From contig NZ_OY781365.1 of the NCBI RefSeq assembly GCF_963676815.1, forward strand, positions 3,382,501 to 3,446,500: DNA of 64,000 nt, written 5' to 3'. A model generated the notes under the pieces. It was not told the origin of the DNA. It worked only from the letters and a program-made list of their open reading frames with translations, and made no database searches. Shown piece after piece: positions 25,082-33,832 of the stretch (the first letter of the stretch is position 1; each line of letters starts with the position of its first letter). Position numbers and translations under genes: made by a program. Origin of the DNA: an uncultured Draconibacterium sp. (GTDB lineage Bacteria; Bacteroidota; Bacteroidia; Bacteroidales; Prolixibacteraceae).

Positions 25082-25489
25082 CTAATGAGCAACATCCTCA
25101 ATCAACAGTTCTATAAAATCTGTAGAAACCGGTTTTTCGAGGTACGCACTTACAAAAGGATATTTCATAACCTTGTTTCGGTCGTCTTGTTTTTGCGACG
25201 ATGTGCATACAAAAACCTCTATCGATTTTTTTAAATCTTTTACTTTATCAAAATACTGTAGAAACTTAAATCCGTCCATTACAGGCATATACAGGTCTAA
25301 AAGTATATAATCCGGTAAGTCTTCTTCTTTTTTTATTCGCTTTAGATAATCGATACCTTTTTGGGCATTCTCGAAATGTATTAGATAATCTGATAATTTC
25401 TTTTGTTCCAAAATAGAGCTATAAATACGCACCATCTCCGTATCATCATCTATGAATATAATCTTCTTATACTCTGTATTTATCCCCAT
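25082..25489 (-). CDS. Stand-alone receiver-domain response regulator
   Basis: A 135-residue protein made only of a receiver (REC) domain. Seen: the acidic cluster IFIDDDTEMV, phospho-acceptor Asp65 in YILLDLYMPVMDG, the FVCTSS switch Ser/Thr, and the conserved Lys in LEKPVS. There is no output domain, so it acts through protein contact or as a phosphate sink. I start at the ATG at 25489; a TTG at 25546 would add 19 hydrophobic residues that do not belong to the fold. It is downstream of the NtrC-type regulator and hybrid kinase genes and probably part of the same phosphorelay. Confidence 0.88.
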   Translation of the reverse strand: MGINTEYKKIIFIDDDTEMVRIYSSILEQKKLSDYLIHFENAQKGIDYLKRIKKEEDLPDYILLDLYMPVMDGFKFLQYFDKVKDLKKSIEVFVCTSSQKQDDRNKVMKYPFVSAYLEKPVSTDFIELLIEDVAH

Positions 25490-25570
25490 TTCCTCATTTG
25501 TTTTGCTATAGGTAATCCAAATACTATTCCAAAATATGTATAGCAAACTTCAATATCGGAAGCTTTTAAA

Positions 25571-26941
25571 CTATAGTTTTATATCGTATAATTTAATTTT
25601 GTTGTAGAGGGTTTTTCGGTCTATATTCAGGATTTTTGCCGCTTTTGATTTGTTATAGCCGGCTTCTTGTATGGTTTCAATAATCAGTCTTTTCTCTATT
25701 TCCGAAGATGCATGTTTTAATTTCGAATTGGTATTAACTTCCGGGGCGACAACCGTTACAGTTTGTGTTTCGCTAATCTCAGGATACAATATTTCTGATG
25801 GGAAACATTCGGTGTCAATGCTTTCTCCTTCAGCCATTAGAACGGCTCTTTTTATTACATTTTTTAGTTCGCGGAGGTTGCCATACCACGGATATTTCAG
25901 AATGATTGATTCGGCCTCGGGAGTTACTCCCGTAATGTTTCGGTTTAGTTCCTGGTTGGCACTTTCAATAAAGTAACTTAAAAATACTTTGATATCTTCG
26001 GGACGTTCGCGCAAAGGCGGCAGCGTAATTTTAAATTCGTTTAAGCGGTGGTATAAATCCTCTCTGAAATTATTTTCTTTTACCTCCTGGTTTAAATCGT
26101 CGTTGGTTGCTGCAATTATTCGTATGTCAATACTTTTTTGCTTATCATCGCCTAAACGCGAAACTACGCGCTCCTGTATTGCGCGCAACAGTTTTAACTG
26201 AACATCGTAGCTTAAATTTCCAATTTCGTCCAGAAAAAGTGTTCCGCCGTGGGCTTTCTGAAATACCCCAACTTTATCAGAAATTGCTCCGGTAAACGAT
26301 CCTTTTATGTGTCCGAATAGTTCGCTGTTAGCCAGTTCTTTCGGAATGGCTCCACAATCGATTGCCAAAAATGGCTTGTCTTTTCGCAGACTGTGTTCGT
26401 GAATAAAACGGGCAATATATTCTTTACCAATACCGGTTTCGCCCGAAACAATAACCGACATATCGGTTGGAGCAACTTTGCGGGCCAGGTTAATTGCGTA
26501 TTTTATTTTGGCACTGTCGCCGATAATAAAATCGCCGTTTGAATAAATACCTTTATTTCGTTGTTTGGTCTCCGGTTTTTTCGGTTTCGCCAACAGTTTT
26601 TTTATTAGTGCTAATAGCTCTTCCTGCTGGATGGGTTTTGTAATGTAATCGCTGGCGCCAAGTTTCATTAACTTTACGGCCATTCTAACATCGGCATAAG
26701 CTGTCATTATAATCACCGGAACCGATTGATTAATCGCTTTAAGTTGTTGCATGAGCTCAAGACCGCTGGTATCGGGTAGTCTGAAATCGCAAAGTACAAG
26801 ATCGAATTTATATTCTTTAAAAAGTTTAAGTGCATTTCTCCCGTTAAATGCAATTTCTGCATCGTACTTATTGTTTTGAAGATGTTTTTTTAAAATCTCA
26901 CAAATAAATGTGTCATCGTCAATAATCAATATTTTCTCCAT
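25571..26941 (-). CDS. Sigma-54-dependent NtrC-type response regulator
   Basis: A 456-residue activator with three domains. A receiver domain at 1-118 has phospho-acceptor Asp52 in LCDFRLPDTSG and Lys102 in ITKPIQQ. A central AAA+ domain at about 138-370 has Walker A GETGIGKE (167-174), the sigma-54 contact loop GSFTGA (214-219, a variant of GAFTGA) and Walker B GGTLFLDE (232-239). A Fis-type helix-turn-helix at about 415-456 reads YNKSKAAKILNIDRKTLYNK. It should bind DNA upstream of sigma-54 promoters and drive ATP-dependent open-complex formation. The kinase gene lies 59 bases upstream. Candidate targets are the TTCTACA-bearing promoters in this window, as a hypothesis. Confidence 0.95.
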   Translation of the reverse strand: MEKILIIDDDTFICEILKKHLQNNKYDAEIAFNGRNALKLFKEYKFDLVLCDFRLPDTSGLELMQQLKAINQSVPVIIMTAYADVRMAVKLMKLGASDYITKPIQQEELLALIKKLLAKPKKPETKQRNKGIYSNGDFIIGDSAKIKYAINLARKVAPTDMSVIVSGETGIGKEYIARFIHEHSLRKDKPFLAIDCGAIPKELANSELFGHIKGSFTGAISDKVGVFQKAHGGTLFLDEIGNLSYDVQLKLLRAIQERVVSRLGDDKQKSIDIRIIAATNDDLNQEVKENNFREDLYHRLNEFKITLPPLRERPEDIKVFLSYFIESANQELNRNITGVTPEAESIILKYPWYGNLRELKNVIKRAVLMAEGESIDTECFPSEILYPEISETQTVTVVAPEVNTNSKLKHASSEIEKRLIIETIQEAGYNKSKAAKILNIDRKTLYNKIKLYDIKL

Positions 26942-27000
26942 TTACTGAATTTAAAGTTGGTATAAGTTATACAAAAGTGCAACTAAAATGTTTAACGCCC

Positions 27001-29436
27001 TCAGGCCTTATGTTTTGCTGCTTTTGCTTGTTCTGTTATTTGCTCTATTTGTGTTGTTACTTTGTTAACAATTTGGGGAAGTGTGTTGTATTTATGGTCT
27101 CGCAAAGCCATATTTTCAATTTCGGCCAACGCACTGGCAGTATTTGAGAGTTTAAAGAATTTAAACGAAGGAATAGCCTTGTGAGCTCTTTCGCCAATTA
27201 GTTTCCAGTCCTGGTTTTTTAACCCGGTTTTAAACGATTCCAGCAGGTTGTCTGTATTTTCTGTAAAATTATCAATCATTGCATTAAAAAACTGCTTGTC
27301 GCCGCCTGCTGTTTTCTCCAGTTCTTTTACATCAAATGTGTCGGCAAATATTGTTACTTCTTCCTCTTTTTGCGGAGCCTCTTCTGTTGGCTGCTCGCTG
27401 GGCTCAAGTTGCAGAATATGACAAAGTTTATTGTACAACTCAACCTCATAAAAAGGTTTAATTACATAATCGGTAAAACCTACTTTCAGGTAGCTGTTTA
27501 TATCTGCTTTTAATGCATTTGCCGTAAGCGCAACTATTGGTGTTGTTGCATTTGGTCCTTTACCCGATCGGACCTTTTTTATTACATCAACGCCGTTTTT
27601 CCGGGGCATGTGAATATCTAAAAGCACCAAATCAAATTGTTCTTTCTGCAATTCATCCAGCGCTTCCTGTCCATCTTCAACCAGAGAGAATTCGGTATCC
27701 CAGCCTTTAAGTAAAAGCTCGGCCAGTAAACGGTTGTGTTTATCATCGTCGGCCACCAGAACTTTGGTGCCACGCAAAAGGCTATCGTCAAGATTATATG
27801 ATTTTGACTGTTCTTTTTGTGGTTTAATATCAGATAACTCCATTGGTATGGTAACCGTAAAAGTACTTCCCAAATTCTTTTTACTGGTAACGGTAATATC
27901 TCCTTTAAACAGCGTAACCAGTTTTTTGCATATTCCCAGCCCCAGTCCGGCTCCACCTCGTATCTTTTCGGTTCTTTTGTTTCCCTGCTCAAACACATCA
28001 AAAATGAAGGGCAGATCTTTTTCATCAATACCAATACCGGTATCGGTAACTTCAAAAAGTACTTCTGCCATTGTTTTTGTTCTCTGGTTTATTTTTGTGG
28101 TGAGTTTAACCGTTCCCTTTTCGGTGTATTTTAAGGCGTTTACCAACAGGTTCATTAAAATTTGTCGTAACCGGAAAGGATCGCCCAGAACAGCAGGAGG
28201 CAAGGTGGAATCTGTATCCATTTCGAAAACCAGGTTTTTTTCTGTCGCTTGTTTTGAGTATACATCTTCAATTTCGGAAAGAAGTTCCTGAATCGAAAAA
28301 CTGGTTTTCTCGATATAAACTTTATCCATTCCGAGTTTAAAAAGGAACACAATTTCGTTTACCAAATAAAGCAGGTGTTCTGATGATTGGTTAATAAGCG
28401 AAATAAATTTTTTTTGTTGTTGGTTGGGAGTGGTTTTCTTTAGCTGTTCGGTAAATCCGATTATTGAGTTTAAAGGCGTGCGAATCTCATGGCTCATATT
28501 GGCCAAAAATATTGATTTTGCCTTGTTGGCCCGTTGTGCTTCTTCTTTGCTTTTTATTAGTTTTTCTTCCAGTATTTTGTCCTTTGTTACGTTTTGCGAA
28601 ATCAGAATTCCGGCCACTGTTTTGCCTTCAATATCTTTTACCGGGGCAGCAGCTATGTAGTACACATCTTTTTTGTACCGAACTTCTCCTTCGGTAAATT
28701 CGCCGTTTATTGCTTTGTTATAAAACTGGAAATACCGCCGCTGATCTTGTTTTTTATATACTTCAAAAAGTGTTTTTCCAATAAAACTTGAGTTCGTTAA
28801 ATTATATTTCTGTTTTTCCTTTCCGCCCGAGAGAATATACCGGTATTCGCTGTCGAATAAAAATACATCCATTCCGGGGAGGTTGTCTAAAACTATCGAT
28901 TGAAAATCGGTGAGATGCATGTGTTGCAAATCCTTAAACGAGTAGTAAACAATAACCCGATTGTTGTCGAGGTTACTGGCTAAAATGTCGAATTCAAGTT
29001 TGCATTCACGAAACCGGCTACTGCCTGTTTTTAGCAGCACATCGGCTTTGGTATTCTTTTTTTCGGATAAAGCTTCAAGAAAAGCAGTATTAAATTTGTT
29101 TAATGTACTTTCATCAATAAGGTTGGCCAGGTTTTGCGTTTCTTTACTTTCAACATAATCGGTTTGATGGTGCTGAAATCCGGGATCAACAATAATATCA
29201 CCAGCTCTGTTTAATATAAAAACTCCGTCTTTCCTGGTTTTCTGGTCACTTTCCTGGTCGCCAATAATCGAAACATCTTCGAGTATTTTTACCCTAACTT
29301 TATTAAGGTGCGAAGATAACCATTGCTCTATTTCAAGCAGATTTTCCTCGTTAACTCCCTTCTTGTTTAATAAGCTGTTTATTGTTTTTGAAAGTGAGTC
29401 AAGAGTGTAGTTAAAATTATTAGAGTTCTCGGGCAT
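27001..29436 (-). CDS. Hybrid sensor histidine kinase with REC and HPt domains
   Basis: An 811-residue soluble kinase with no clear membrane helix. The order is: N-terminal helical region (1-60), two PAS-like sensor regions (about 60-290), HisKA with FLANMSHEIRTPLNSIIGF (about 310-330), HATPase_c with ADVLFEVTDTGIGIDEKD-like N, G1 and G2 boxes and GGAGLGLGICKKL, REC with phospho-Asp in LVLLDIHMPRKNG (about 605), and an HPt-like helical domain (about 695-800). The HPt His lies in GERAHKAIPSFKFF, without the usual AHxLKG sequence. It probably phosphorylates the NtrC-type regulator and the lone receiver encoded downstream. The signal is unknown; PAS domains suggest redox or a small ligand. Confidence 0.93.
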   Translation of the reverse strand: MPENSNNFNYTLDSLSKTINSLLNKKGVNEENLLEIEQWLSSHLNKVRVKILEDVSIIGDQESDQKTRKDGVFILNRAGDIIVDPGFQHHQTDYVESKETQNLANLIDESTLNKFNTAFLEALSEKKNTKADVLLKTGSSRFRECKLEFDILASNLDNNRVIVYYSFKDLQHMHLTDFQSIVLDNLPGMDVFLFDSEYRYILSGGKEKQKYNLTNSSFIGKTLFEVYKKQDQRRYFQFYNKAINGEFTEGEVRYKKDVYYIAAAPVKDIEGKTVAGILISQNVTKDKILEEKLIKSKEEAQRANKAKSIFLANMSHEIRTPLNSIIGFTEQLKKTTPNQQQKKFISLINQSSEHLLYLVNEIVFLFKLGMDKVYIEKTSFSIQELLSEIEDVYSKQATEKNLVFEMDTDSTLPPAVLGDPFRLRQILMNLLVNALKYTEKGTVKLTTKINQRTKTMAEVLFEVTDTGIGIDEKDLPFIFDVFEQGNKRTEKIRGGAGLGLGICKKLVTLFKGDITVTSKKNLGSTFTVTIPMELSDIKPQKEQSKSYNLDDSLLRGTKVLVADDDKHNRLLAELLLKGWDTEFSLVEDGQEALDELQKEQFDLVLLDIHMPRKNGVDVIKKVRSGKGPNATTPIVALTANALKADINSYLKVGFTDYVIKPFYEVELYNKLCHILQLEPSEQPTEEAPQKEEEVTIFADTFDVKELEKTAGGDKQFFNAMIDNFTENTDNLLESFKTGLKNQDWKLIGERAHKAIPSFKFFKLSNTASALAEIENMALRDHKYNTLPQIVNKVTTQIEQITEQAKAAKHKA

Positions 29437-29602
29437 TTAAATATAAATTAATAACAGACTATAATATAAAGATACTTTTGCTGATAACGATATAAAGTCT
29501 CTATTATTTATAATTTCTACTGATTAATTGACAATTTATTAATTGCTGCCCGTGCTGAGGTAATCAGAGAATAATCGGTTTTTTAATGATTGGAGTGAAG
29601 AT

Positions 29603-29821
29603 TTACTCCTCGTGCGGTTCCGGTTGTTGTTTTTTTGCTCCATGAATAAGGTTCATAAACAGGGAAGTTCCAAATTCGAAAGCCCAGTCTTTTAATCCGT
29701 CGGTGAAATTATCGACAATGGACACCGACGATCCAATTAATTTTTTCTCACTCAATAATTGGCGATACTCCAGGTTTTCTTTTAAGAGTTCCAGCTCCCG
29801 CATATTTTTTACTCGCTTCAT
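29603..29821 (-). CDS. Small conserved protein in YtxH-holin operon
   Basis: A 72-residue protein with no named family that I recognise. It has a charged N-terminal helix (MKRVKNMRELELLKENLEY), a middle segment SVSIVDNFTDGLKDWAFEFG and a Pro/Glu-rich tail. I start at the ATG at 29821; a TTG two codons upstream is possible. It lies 48 bases after the holin-like gene, and this three-gene order (YtxH, holin-like, small protein) is one I associate with Bacteroidetes stress operons. Confidence 0.65.
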   Translation of the reverse strand: MKRVKNMRELELLKENLEYRQLLSEKKLIGSSVSIVDNFTDGLKDWAFEFGTSLFMNLIHGAKKQQPEPHEE

Positions 29822-29869
29822 GTGCAATTGATTTTACTTCGTTTGTTTTCCAAAGTTGGTGTTCAGTAT

Positions 29870-30235
29870 TTACTCGCTGTCAATCTCATCATCCTCAAAC
29901 AAAATTTCAGAGAAATTTGAAAGGAAGAATGAGGTAAGTAGCCTTTTTCGGAAAATAAGAAAAACGACGAGAAGAATAATCAAACTGCCCAGCACTATTA
30001 ATGCACCTTCAAGGTAGTTATTATAGGTTTGGCCATACCAAAAGGTAAATATCACTCCGGCAAAAGCCAATACTAAAGTTGAGAGTAAAATTATTATGAG
30101 CATCCCGAACAGAATGCTCATATATTTCGACGTTTTCTTAAGAAACAAGAGCTTAACCAAATCTATTCTGGCTTGCACATACTGCTTCACCGCCGAGTTA
30201 AGCCCTGTTATACTTTCTGTTAAATTGTCGCTCAT
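29870..30235 (-). CDS. Phage holin/superfamily III-like membrane protein
   Basis: A 121-residue inner-membrane protein with two strong transmembrane helices (about 40-66 and 76-96) separated by a short loop, between an N-terminal amphipathic helix and an acidic tail (EILFEDDEIDSE). It matches the Actinobacteria_holin_X (PF07332-type) family. Despite the name, these chromosomal genes are not phage holins and are usually found beside YtxH genes. The function is unknown; a membrane-stress role is inferred from the neighbours. Confidence 0.75.
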   Translation of the reverse strand: MSDNLTESITGLNSAVKQYVQARIDLVKLLFLKKTSKYMSILFGMLIIILLSTLVLAFAGVIFTFWYGQTYNNYLEGALIVLGSLIILLVVFLIFRKRLLTSFFLSNFSEILFEDDEIDSE

Positions 30236-30267
30236 TTTTTTGTTCTAATTATGATCGAATACAATTG

Positions 30268-30564
30268 TTAGTTTGCTGCCGCGTCTTTTGCCGTTTTGGC
30301 TTTCGAGTTCACTTTTTCTTTAATTTTCTCTTCCGTTTCTTCGGCTTTCGAGCGCATTTCATTCACAACGTCGTTTAGCTTGTCTTTAATGTCGTCAACT
30401 TTATCGCTAATCGTATCCGATACATCTTGTGAAGTTCGTTTAATTTGTTTGTTCAATTTCTTACGTGTTTTCACGCCTTTGTCAGGAGCCACTAAAATTC
30501 CGGTTAAAGTTCCTGCTGCTGCTCCTGCAATAAATCCCATCAATACATTTGTTGCTTTACTCAT
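30268..30564 (-). CDS. YtxH domain-containing protein
   Basis: A 98-residue protein with an N-terminal glycine-rich membrane helix (GFIAGAAAGTLTGILVAPDKG) followed by a long amphipathic Lys/Glu helix, the YtxH arrangement. The APDKGxxTRKKL segment is the family hallmark. YtxH homologues are induced by general stress in Bacillus. It heads a three-gene minus-strand operon. Its upstream region is shared with a divergent small membrane gene and contains a TTCTACA/TGTAGAA inverted repeat. Confidence 0.9.
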   Translation of the reverse strand: MSKATNVLMGFIAGAAAGTLTGILVAPDKGVKTRKKLNKQIKRTSQDVSDTISDKVDDIKDKLNDVVNEMRSKAEETEEKIKEKVNSKAKTAKDAAAN

Positions 30565-30734
30565 AATAATTTTTTTTAAGGTTATTATAAAATTGTTTTC
30601 TATTCTCTGTCATCTGTGTTAGAAAATTCCATTCCAGTTTGTATAGCTAGTGTGTGGAATTGTGTAAGATGCAGAATATTAGTATTATACGGTTTTTGTT
30701 GAATTTTAGTTTCACATAACTGCTGTTGAAAAAC

Positions 30735-30761
30735 TTCTACAATATTGTGTAATGTGTAGAA
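30735..30761. promoter_or_regulatory. TTCTACA-N13-TGTAGAA inverted repeat
   Basis: Perfect 7-bp arms TTCTACA (30735-30741) and TGTAGAA (30755-30761), with start-to-start spacing of 20 bases, about two helical turns. It lies between the divergent YtxH operon and the gene at 30864, as expected for a dimer-binding site serving both. Confidence 0.5.
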
Positions 30762-30815
30762 AAAAATAAGTTGCGAATGAGTTGAAATAGTGCATTTTAT
30801 ATGGAGTGTTGACAA

Positions 30816-30827
30816 TGGCACAATTTT
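30816..30827 (+). promoter_or_regulatory. TGGCAC element (-24-like) before small membrane gene
   Basis: TGGCACAATTTT lies 48 bases before the ATG at 30864 and 61-81 bases downstream of the inverted repeat. The TGGCAC matches a sigma-54 -24 box; the bases at the -12 position (TGTC) match poorly. A TTGACA directly upstream is a competing, sigma-70-like reading. Confidence 0.4.
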
Positions 30828-30863
30828 GTCTAAACTAAATCCGAAAACATTAAAATATAAATT

Positions 30864-31073
30864 ATGAAAGTATTAGGAATTATTTTGTTATTGATCGGAC
30901 TTATCGGAACTATTCTTTTTGGCGTACAAGCCATGAATAACTCGGAAGCATTTAACTTTTTGGGTATTGATATCGCCGTAAGTAGTGCCAACTGGACACC
31001 CGTAATAATAAGTGGAATTTTAGCATTAATTGGTGTTGTAATTTTATCGGTGAGGAAAAGAAAAGTAGCATAA
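30864..31073 (+). CDS. Small two-helix membrane protein
   Basis: A 69-residue inner-membrane protein. The first helix (about 3-23) is MKVLGIILLLIGLIGTILFG and the second (about 45-63) PVIISGILALIGVVILSV, ending in a basic tail RKRKVA that should stay in the cytoplasm. The short loop contains NFLGIDIAVSSANW. No enzymatic motif is visible. Small proteins of this shape are often stress-induced in Bacteroidetes, and its promoter region fits that. Confidence 0.8.
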   Translation: MKVLGIILLLIGLIGTILFGVQAMNNSEAFNFLGIDIAVSSANWTPVIISGILALIGVVILSVRKRKVA

Positions 31074-31120
31074 ATGAAGTAGAAGCGATAGTTTCCACTT
31101 CACAAAAGATATTTAATTTA

Positions 31121-31156
31121 AAGTAGCAGTTGCATTTTATGTAGCTGCTTTTTTAC
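31121..31156 (+). terminator. Possible terminator after small membrane gene
   Basis: AAGTAGC (31121-31127) can pair with GCTGCTT (31144-31150) with one U-G pair, followed by a T-run. The loop is long (16 bases), so it is only moderately convincing. Confidence 0.5.
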
Positions 31157-31260
31157 GTAAAAGTGATTCTTGTTTCATGAATAAATGAAAATTAAATCTT
31201 TAACAGGATTATCTTCCACACAACAGATTGTGTATAATACTGCACGTTTTAGCCCTTAAA

Positions 31261-31342
31261 TTCTACAATTTAATTCGGCGTAAAATTTTAAAATGAATGT
31301 AATACAGCAGTTTGTGCATGTTCTTCGTTTTGGTATGGTTTT
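31261..31342 (+). promoter_or_regulatory. TTCTACA and TGG-box region before csbD-like gene
   Basis: TTCTACA at 31261-31267 and TGGTATGGTTTT at 31331-31342, 70 bases apart; the second lies 53 bases before the ATG at 31384. It is the same arrangement as at 30735-30827. Confidence 0.4.
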
Positions 31343-31383
31343 GTTATTACCACTTGTAATTATTAATTATAAATTTTAAAATT

Positions 31384-31569
31384 ATGGATAAACTAATAGT
31401 TGAAGGAAAATGGAATGTTGTTAAAGGAAAACTTAAAGAAAAATACGGGCAGCTAACCGACGACGATCTGGAATATGCTGAAGGAAAAGAAGACCAGTTG
31501 CTTGGTCGCATTCAGGAGCTAACAGGAAAAGCCAGGGAAGAATTAGTTGAGGAAATTAAAAATATGTAA
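31384..31569 (+). CDS. CsbD family stress protein
   Basis: A 61-residue cytoplasmic helical protein of the CsbD family: VEGKWNVVKGKLKEKYGQLTDDDL is the core signature (in part GKWNVVKGKLKEKYGQLTD), followed by AEGKEDQLLGRIQELTGKAREE. In Bacillus, CsbD belongs to the sigma-B general stress regulon; its molecular role is unknown. The next small membrane gene starts 2 bases after its stop. Confidence 0.93.
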   Translation: MDKLIVEGKWNVVKGKLKEKYGQLTDDDLEYAEGKEDQLLGRIQELTGKAREELVEEIKNM

Positions 31570-31571
31570 GC

Positions 31572-31718
31572 ATGAGATCATTATTATACATAATAGCCGT
31601 AATTTTAGTAATCGGCTGGATATTTGGTTTCCTGGTTTATTCTTTAGGAAGTTTAATACACATTTTACTTATTCTGGCGGTTATTTCAATATTGTTGTCG
31701 TTAATTAAAAAACGATGA
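31572..31718 (+). CDS. DUF5670 (lmo0937-like) small membrane protein
   Basis: A 48-residue protein with two hydrophobic helices: MRSLLYIIAVILVIGWIFGF and SLIHILLILAVISILLSLI, ending KKR. This matches the lmo0937/DUF5670 group of tiny membrane proteins commonly found next to CsbD genes. It begins 2 bases after the csbD-like stop and is probably translated from the same message. The stop is the TGA at 31716-31718. Confidence 0.85.
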   Translation: MRSLLYIIAVILVIGWIFGFLVYSLGSLIHILLILAVISILLSLIKKR

Positions 31719-31752
31719 CAAACCAGATAAAAAAAACAGAAGACACACAATA

Positions 31753-31785
31753 AAAAAGCAGCAACTTATAAGTTGCTGCTTTTTT
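31753..31785. terminator. Bidirectional rho-independent terminator
   Basis: A 15-bp perfect stem, AAAAAGCAGCAACTT (31753-31767), two-base loop, then its complement (31770-31784). It sits between the csbD pair and the convergent YihY gene and is flanked by As and Ts that suit both directions. Confidence 0.88.
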
Positions 31786-31801
31786 ATGCTTTATCGTTTT
31801 A

Positions 31802-32710
31802 TTAATCATCAACCGCACTAATTTCAAAAGGTTCGGCAAATCTTAACGGTTTATTTTCATGGTTGTAATAGCGCGAATACTGGTAGCTTAACTGAACTCC
31901 GAAATAGAAAATTAACGACACATAATAAATCCAGAGCAAAATAACCACAAACGAGCTGGCTGCTCCGTAAATTATACCCAACTGGCTTTTCCCGATAAAT
32001 AAACCGATCAGGTATTTTCCGATAAAAAACAGCACGGTTGCAATAGTGGCGGCAAACCACGAGGCTTTCCACTTTACTTCAATATCGGGCAGAAACCGAA
32101 AAATAACAGCAAATACAACCATGGTAATTACCAGCGAAAAAACAGTTTTAAAAAGGTTGAAAAGGGTAATAAATTCAGGATCGAACTGCTGCGATAACCA
32201 ATCCTGGAAAAGGCTCATCGATGCGTCGATTACCAGTGATATAAGCAAAACAAGGCCGAGGCTTAATATCAACCCAAAAGAGAATAAACGGTCGCGTAAA
32301 AACTTAATAACGTTTAATTTTAGTTTCGATTTTACACGAATTCTCCAAATATAATTAATCGAATTTTGCATAATGCTAAATAGTGTTGTTGCTGAAATCA
32401 GGAAAATAACACCACCAATTATTGCTCCTAATCCACTTTTTTCGCTAATACTGTAGCTATCAATAGCCGATTGCAAAAGTTTGCTGCTGTCGCTGCCAAT
32501 TAGGTTGCTCAGCTCGGTAAAAAGTTTAGCACGAATAACTGCGTCGTTGGTAAAAATTCCGAACACCGAAATAATAATGATTATAATTGGAGCTATTGAA
32601 AAAATAGCAAAAAAGGCGGTTGTTGCAGCCATTCCGATTGGATTGTTGCCCCCAAAATTTTTGAATGTTTTAAGCGCTATTTTTGAATAATCTTTTATTG
32701 TTTTGGTCAT
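31802..32710 (-). CDS. YihY/UPF0761 family membrane protein
   Basis: A 302-residue inner-membrane protein of the YihY (formerly ribonuclease BN, virulence factor BrkB) family with six predicted helices. Seen: NPIGMAATTAFFAIFSIAPI with the family AxxxxFF..P core, FLISATTLFSIMQNSINYIW, FLPDIEVKWKASWFAA, and IYGAASSFVVILLWIYYVSL. The family is not a nuclease; its function is unresolved, with proposed roles in transport. It follows the AI-2E gene with an 8-base gap, so the two are co-transcribed. Confidence 0.92.
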   Translation of the reverse strand: MTKTIKDYSKIALKTFKNFGGNNPIGMAATTAFFAIFSIAPIIIIIISVFGIFTNDAVIRAKLFTELSNLIGSDSSKLLQSAIDSYSISEKSGLGAIIGGVIFLISATTLFSIMQNSINYIWRIRVKSKLKLNVIKFLRDRLFSFGLILSLGLVLLISLVIDASMSLFQDWLSQQFDPEFITLFNLFKTVFSLVITMVVFAVIFRFLPDIEVKWKASWFAATIATVLFFIGKYLIGLFIGKSQLGIIYGAASSFVVILLWIYYVSLIFYFGVQLSYQYSRYYNHENKPLRFAEPFEISAVDD

Positions 32711-32718
32711 TTCACCTT

Positions 32719-33801
32719 TTATTTTTTTCGTTTAAATAATTTGAGTTTATGTTTTTCAGTACCTCTGTCGCTAATAAGAAATGCATAAGGTTTTAAGCTG
32801 TCAATTTTCCGCATAATAATTTTTAAGGTGGCTAAAATTGGTATAACAACCAACATACCGGCAACACCCCAAATCAGGTTGGCAAACAACAAACTAAGTA
32901 TTATTGCCAGCGGATTGATTCGAATGCTGTTGCCGACAATATTTGGTGTTAGCAAATTGTTTTCTATAAACTGAACTACGATAAAAAGTGCTGCAACTTT
33001 TATCATTGCCGACAGCGGATGAGGATTTGTAAACGCAACGTACATAAATGGAATAAAGCCTCCCAAAAATGTCCCGATGTATGGAATAAGGTTAAGCAGC
33101 GCAGATAATATTCCAAAAACCAACGCATGTTTAATTCCGATAATTAGCAGGCCCAGCGAGTTAAGCACTGCAAGTATGGCTACAACCAACAAAATACCAC
33201 CAAGATATTTTGTTATTACTGTAGATACTTCGCGTAAAATTTCGAGTGTAACAAACTTTTTGTCATTAGGGGTAATTCGTAATATAAAATGTGCTGTTTT
33301 TGTGCGGTAAAAAAGCAGGAAAAAAATAAATACAGGCAAAATACCAATTTGAAAGAGAGTGGTGGTAGTAGCTGCAAAAAAGTTTCCGATTCCTGATTGC
33401 CACGAATTAATCAGGTTCTCTGCTGCCTGATTTAAATAATGGTCAACTGTTGATGCGTTTATATTTAGCTTCTCGGTAATTACATTCTGAATATTCAGAC
33501 TTTTACTTTCAAACTGTTCTTTTACTTCGTTAAAACTAACATCAACATTCGATGCTTTTAACGAAAATAGCAAGGCAATACCACCGATGAAAATTATTAC
33601 CACCAATAAAACAATTAAAATTGAAATGGCCCTGTTAACCCCCCAACGTTCAAACTTCAGCACTACAGGATAAAGCAAATAGCTAAAAAACATGGCTAAT
33701 ACAAATGGTATTAGAATGTTTTGTGCCAGTATAATAAAAGTTACAAATATTGATACGATAAGAAGTATTAGAGCTGTTTTTGTTAATCCTGTTATTTTCA
33801 T
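32719..33801 (-). CDS. AI-2E family transporter
   Basis: A 360-residue protein of the AI-2E (TqsA/PerM/YdiK) family with about eight membrane helices. Seen: PFVLAMFFSYLLYPVV near 32-47, GIGNFFAATTTTLFQIGILP, GILSALLNLIPYIGTFLGG and FIENNLLTPNIVGNSIRINP, both typical of the family C-terminal half. Some members move autoinducer-2 or act as Na+/H+ antiporters; the substrate here is unknown. It is first in a two-gene operon with YihY and has a TGGCAC element 43 bases upstream. Confidence 0.92.
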   Translation of the reverse strand: MKITGLTKTALILLIVSIFVTFIILAQNILIPFVLAMFFSYLLYPVVLKFERWGVNRAISILIVLLVVIIFIGGIALLFSLKASNVDVSFNEVKEQFESKSLNIQNVITEKLNINASTVDHYLNQAAENLINSWQSGIGNFFAATTTTLFQIGILPVFIFFLLFYRTKTAHFILRITPNDKKFVTLEILREVSTVITKYLGGILLVVAILAVLNSLGLLIIGIKHALVFGILSALLNLIPYIGTFLGGFIPFMYVAFTNPHPLSAMIKVAALFIVVQFIENNLLTPNIVGNSIRINPLAIILSLLFANLIWGVAGMLVVIPILATLKIIMRKIDSLKPYAFLISDRGTEKHKLKLFKRKK

Positions 33802-33832
33802 TTGTTGCGCTGTATTTGCTGCTTAAAGTGTA

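Noticed and set aside
30806..30838. E. coli-like TTGACA-N17-TAAACT promoter before the gene at 30864
   Set aside because: Bacteroidota do not use this consensus; kept only as a competing reading.
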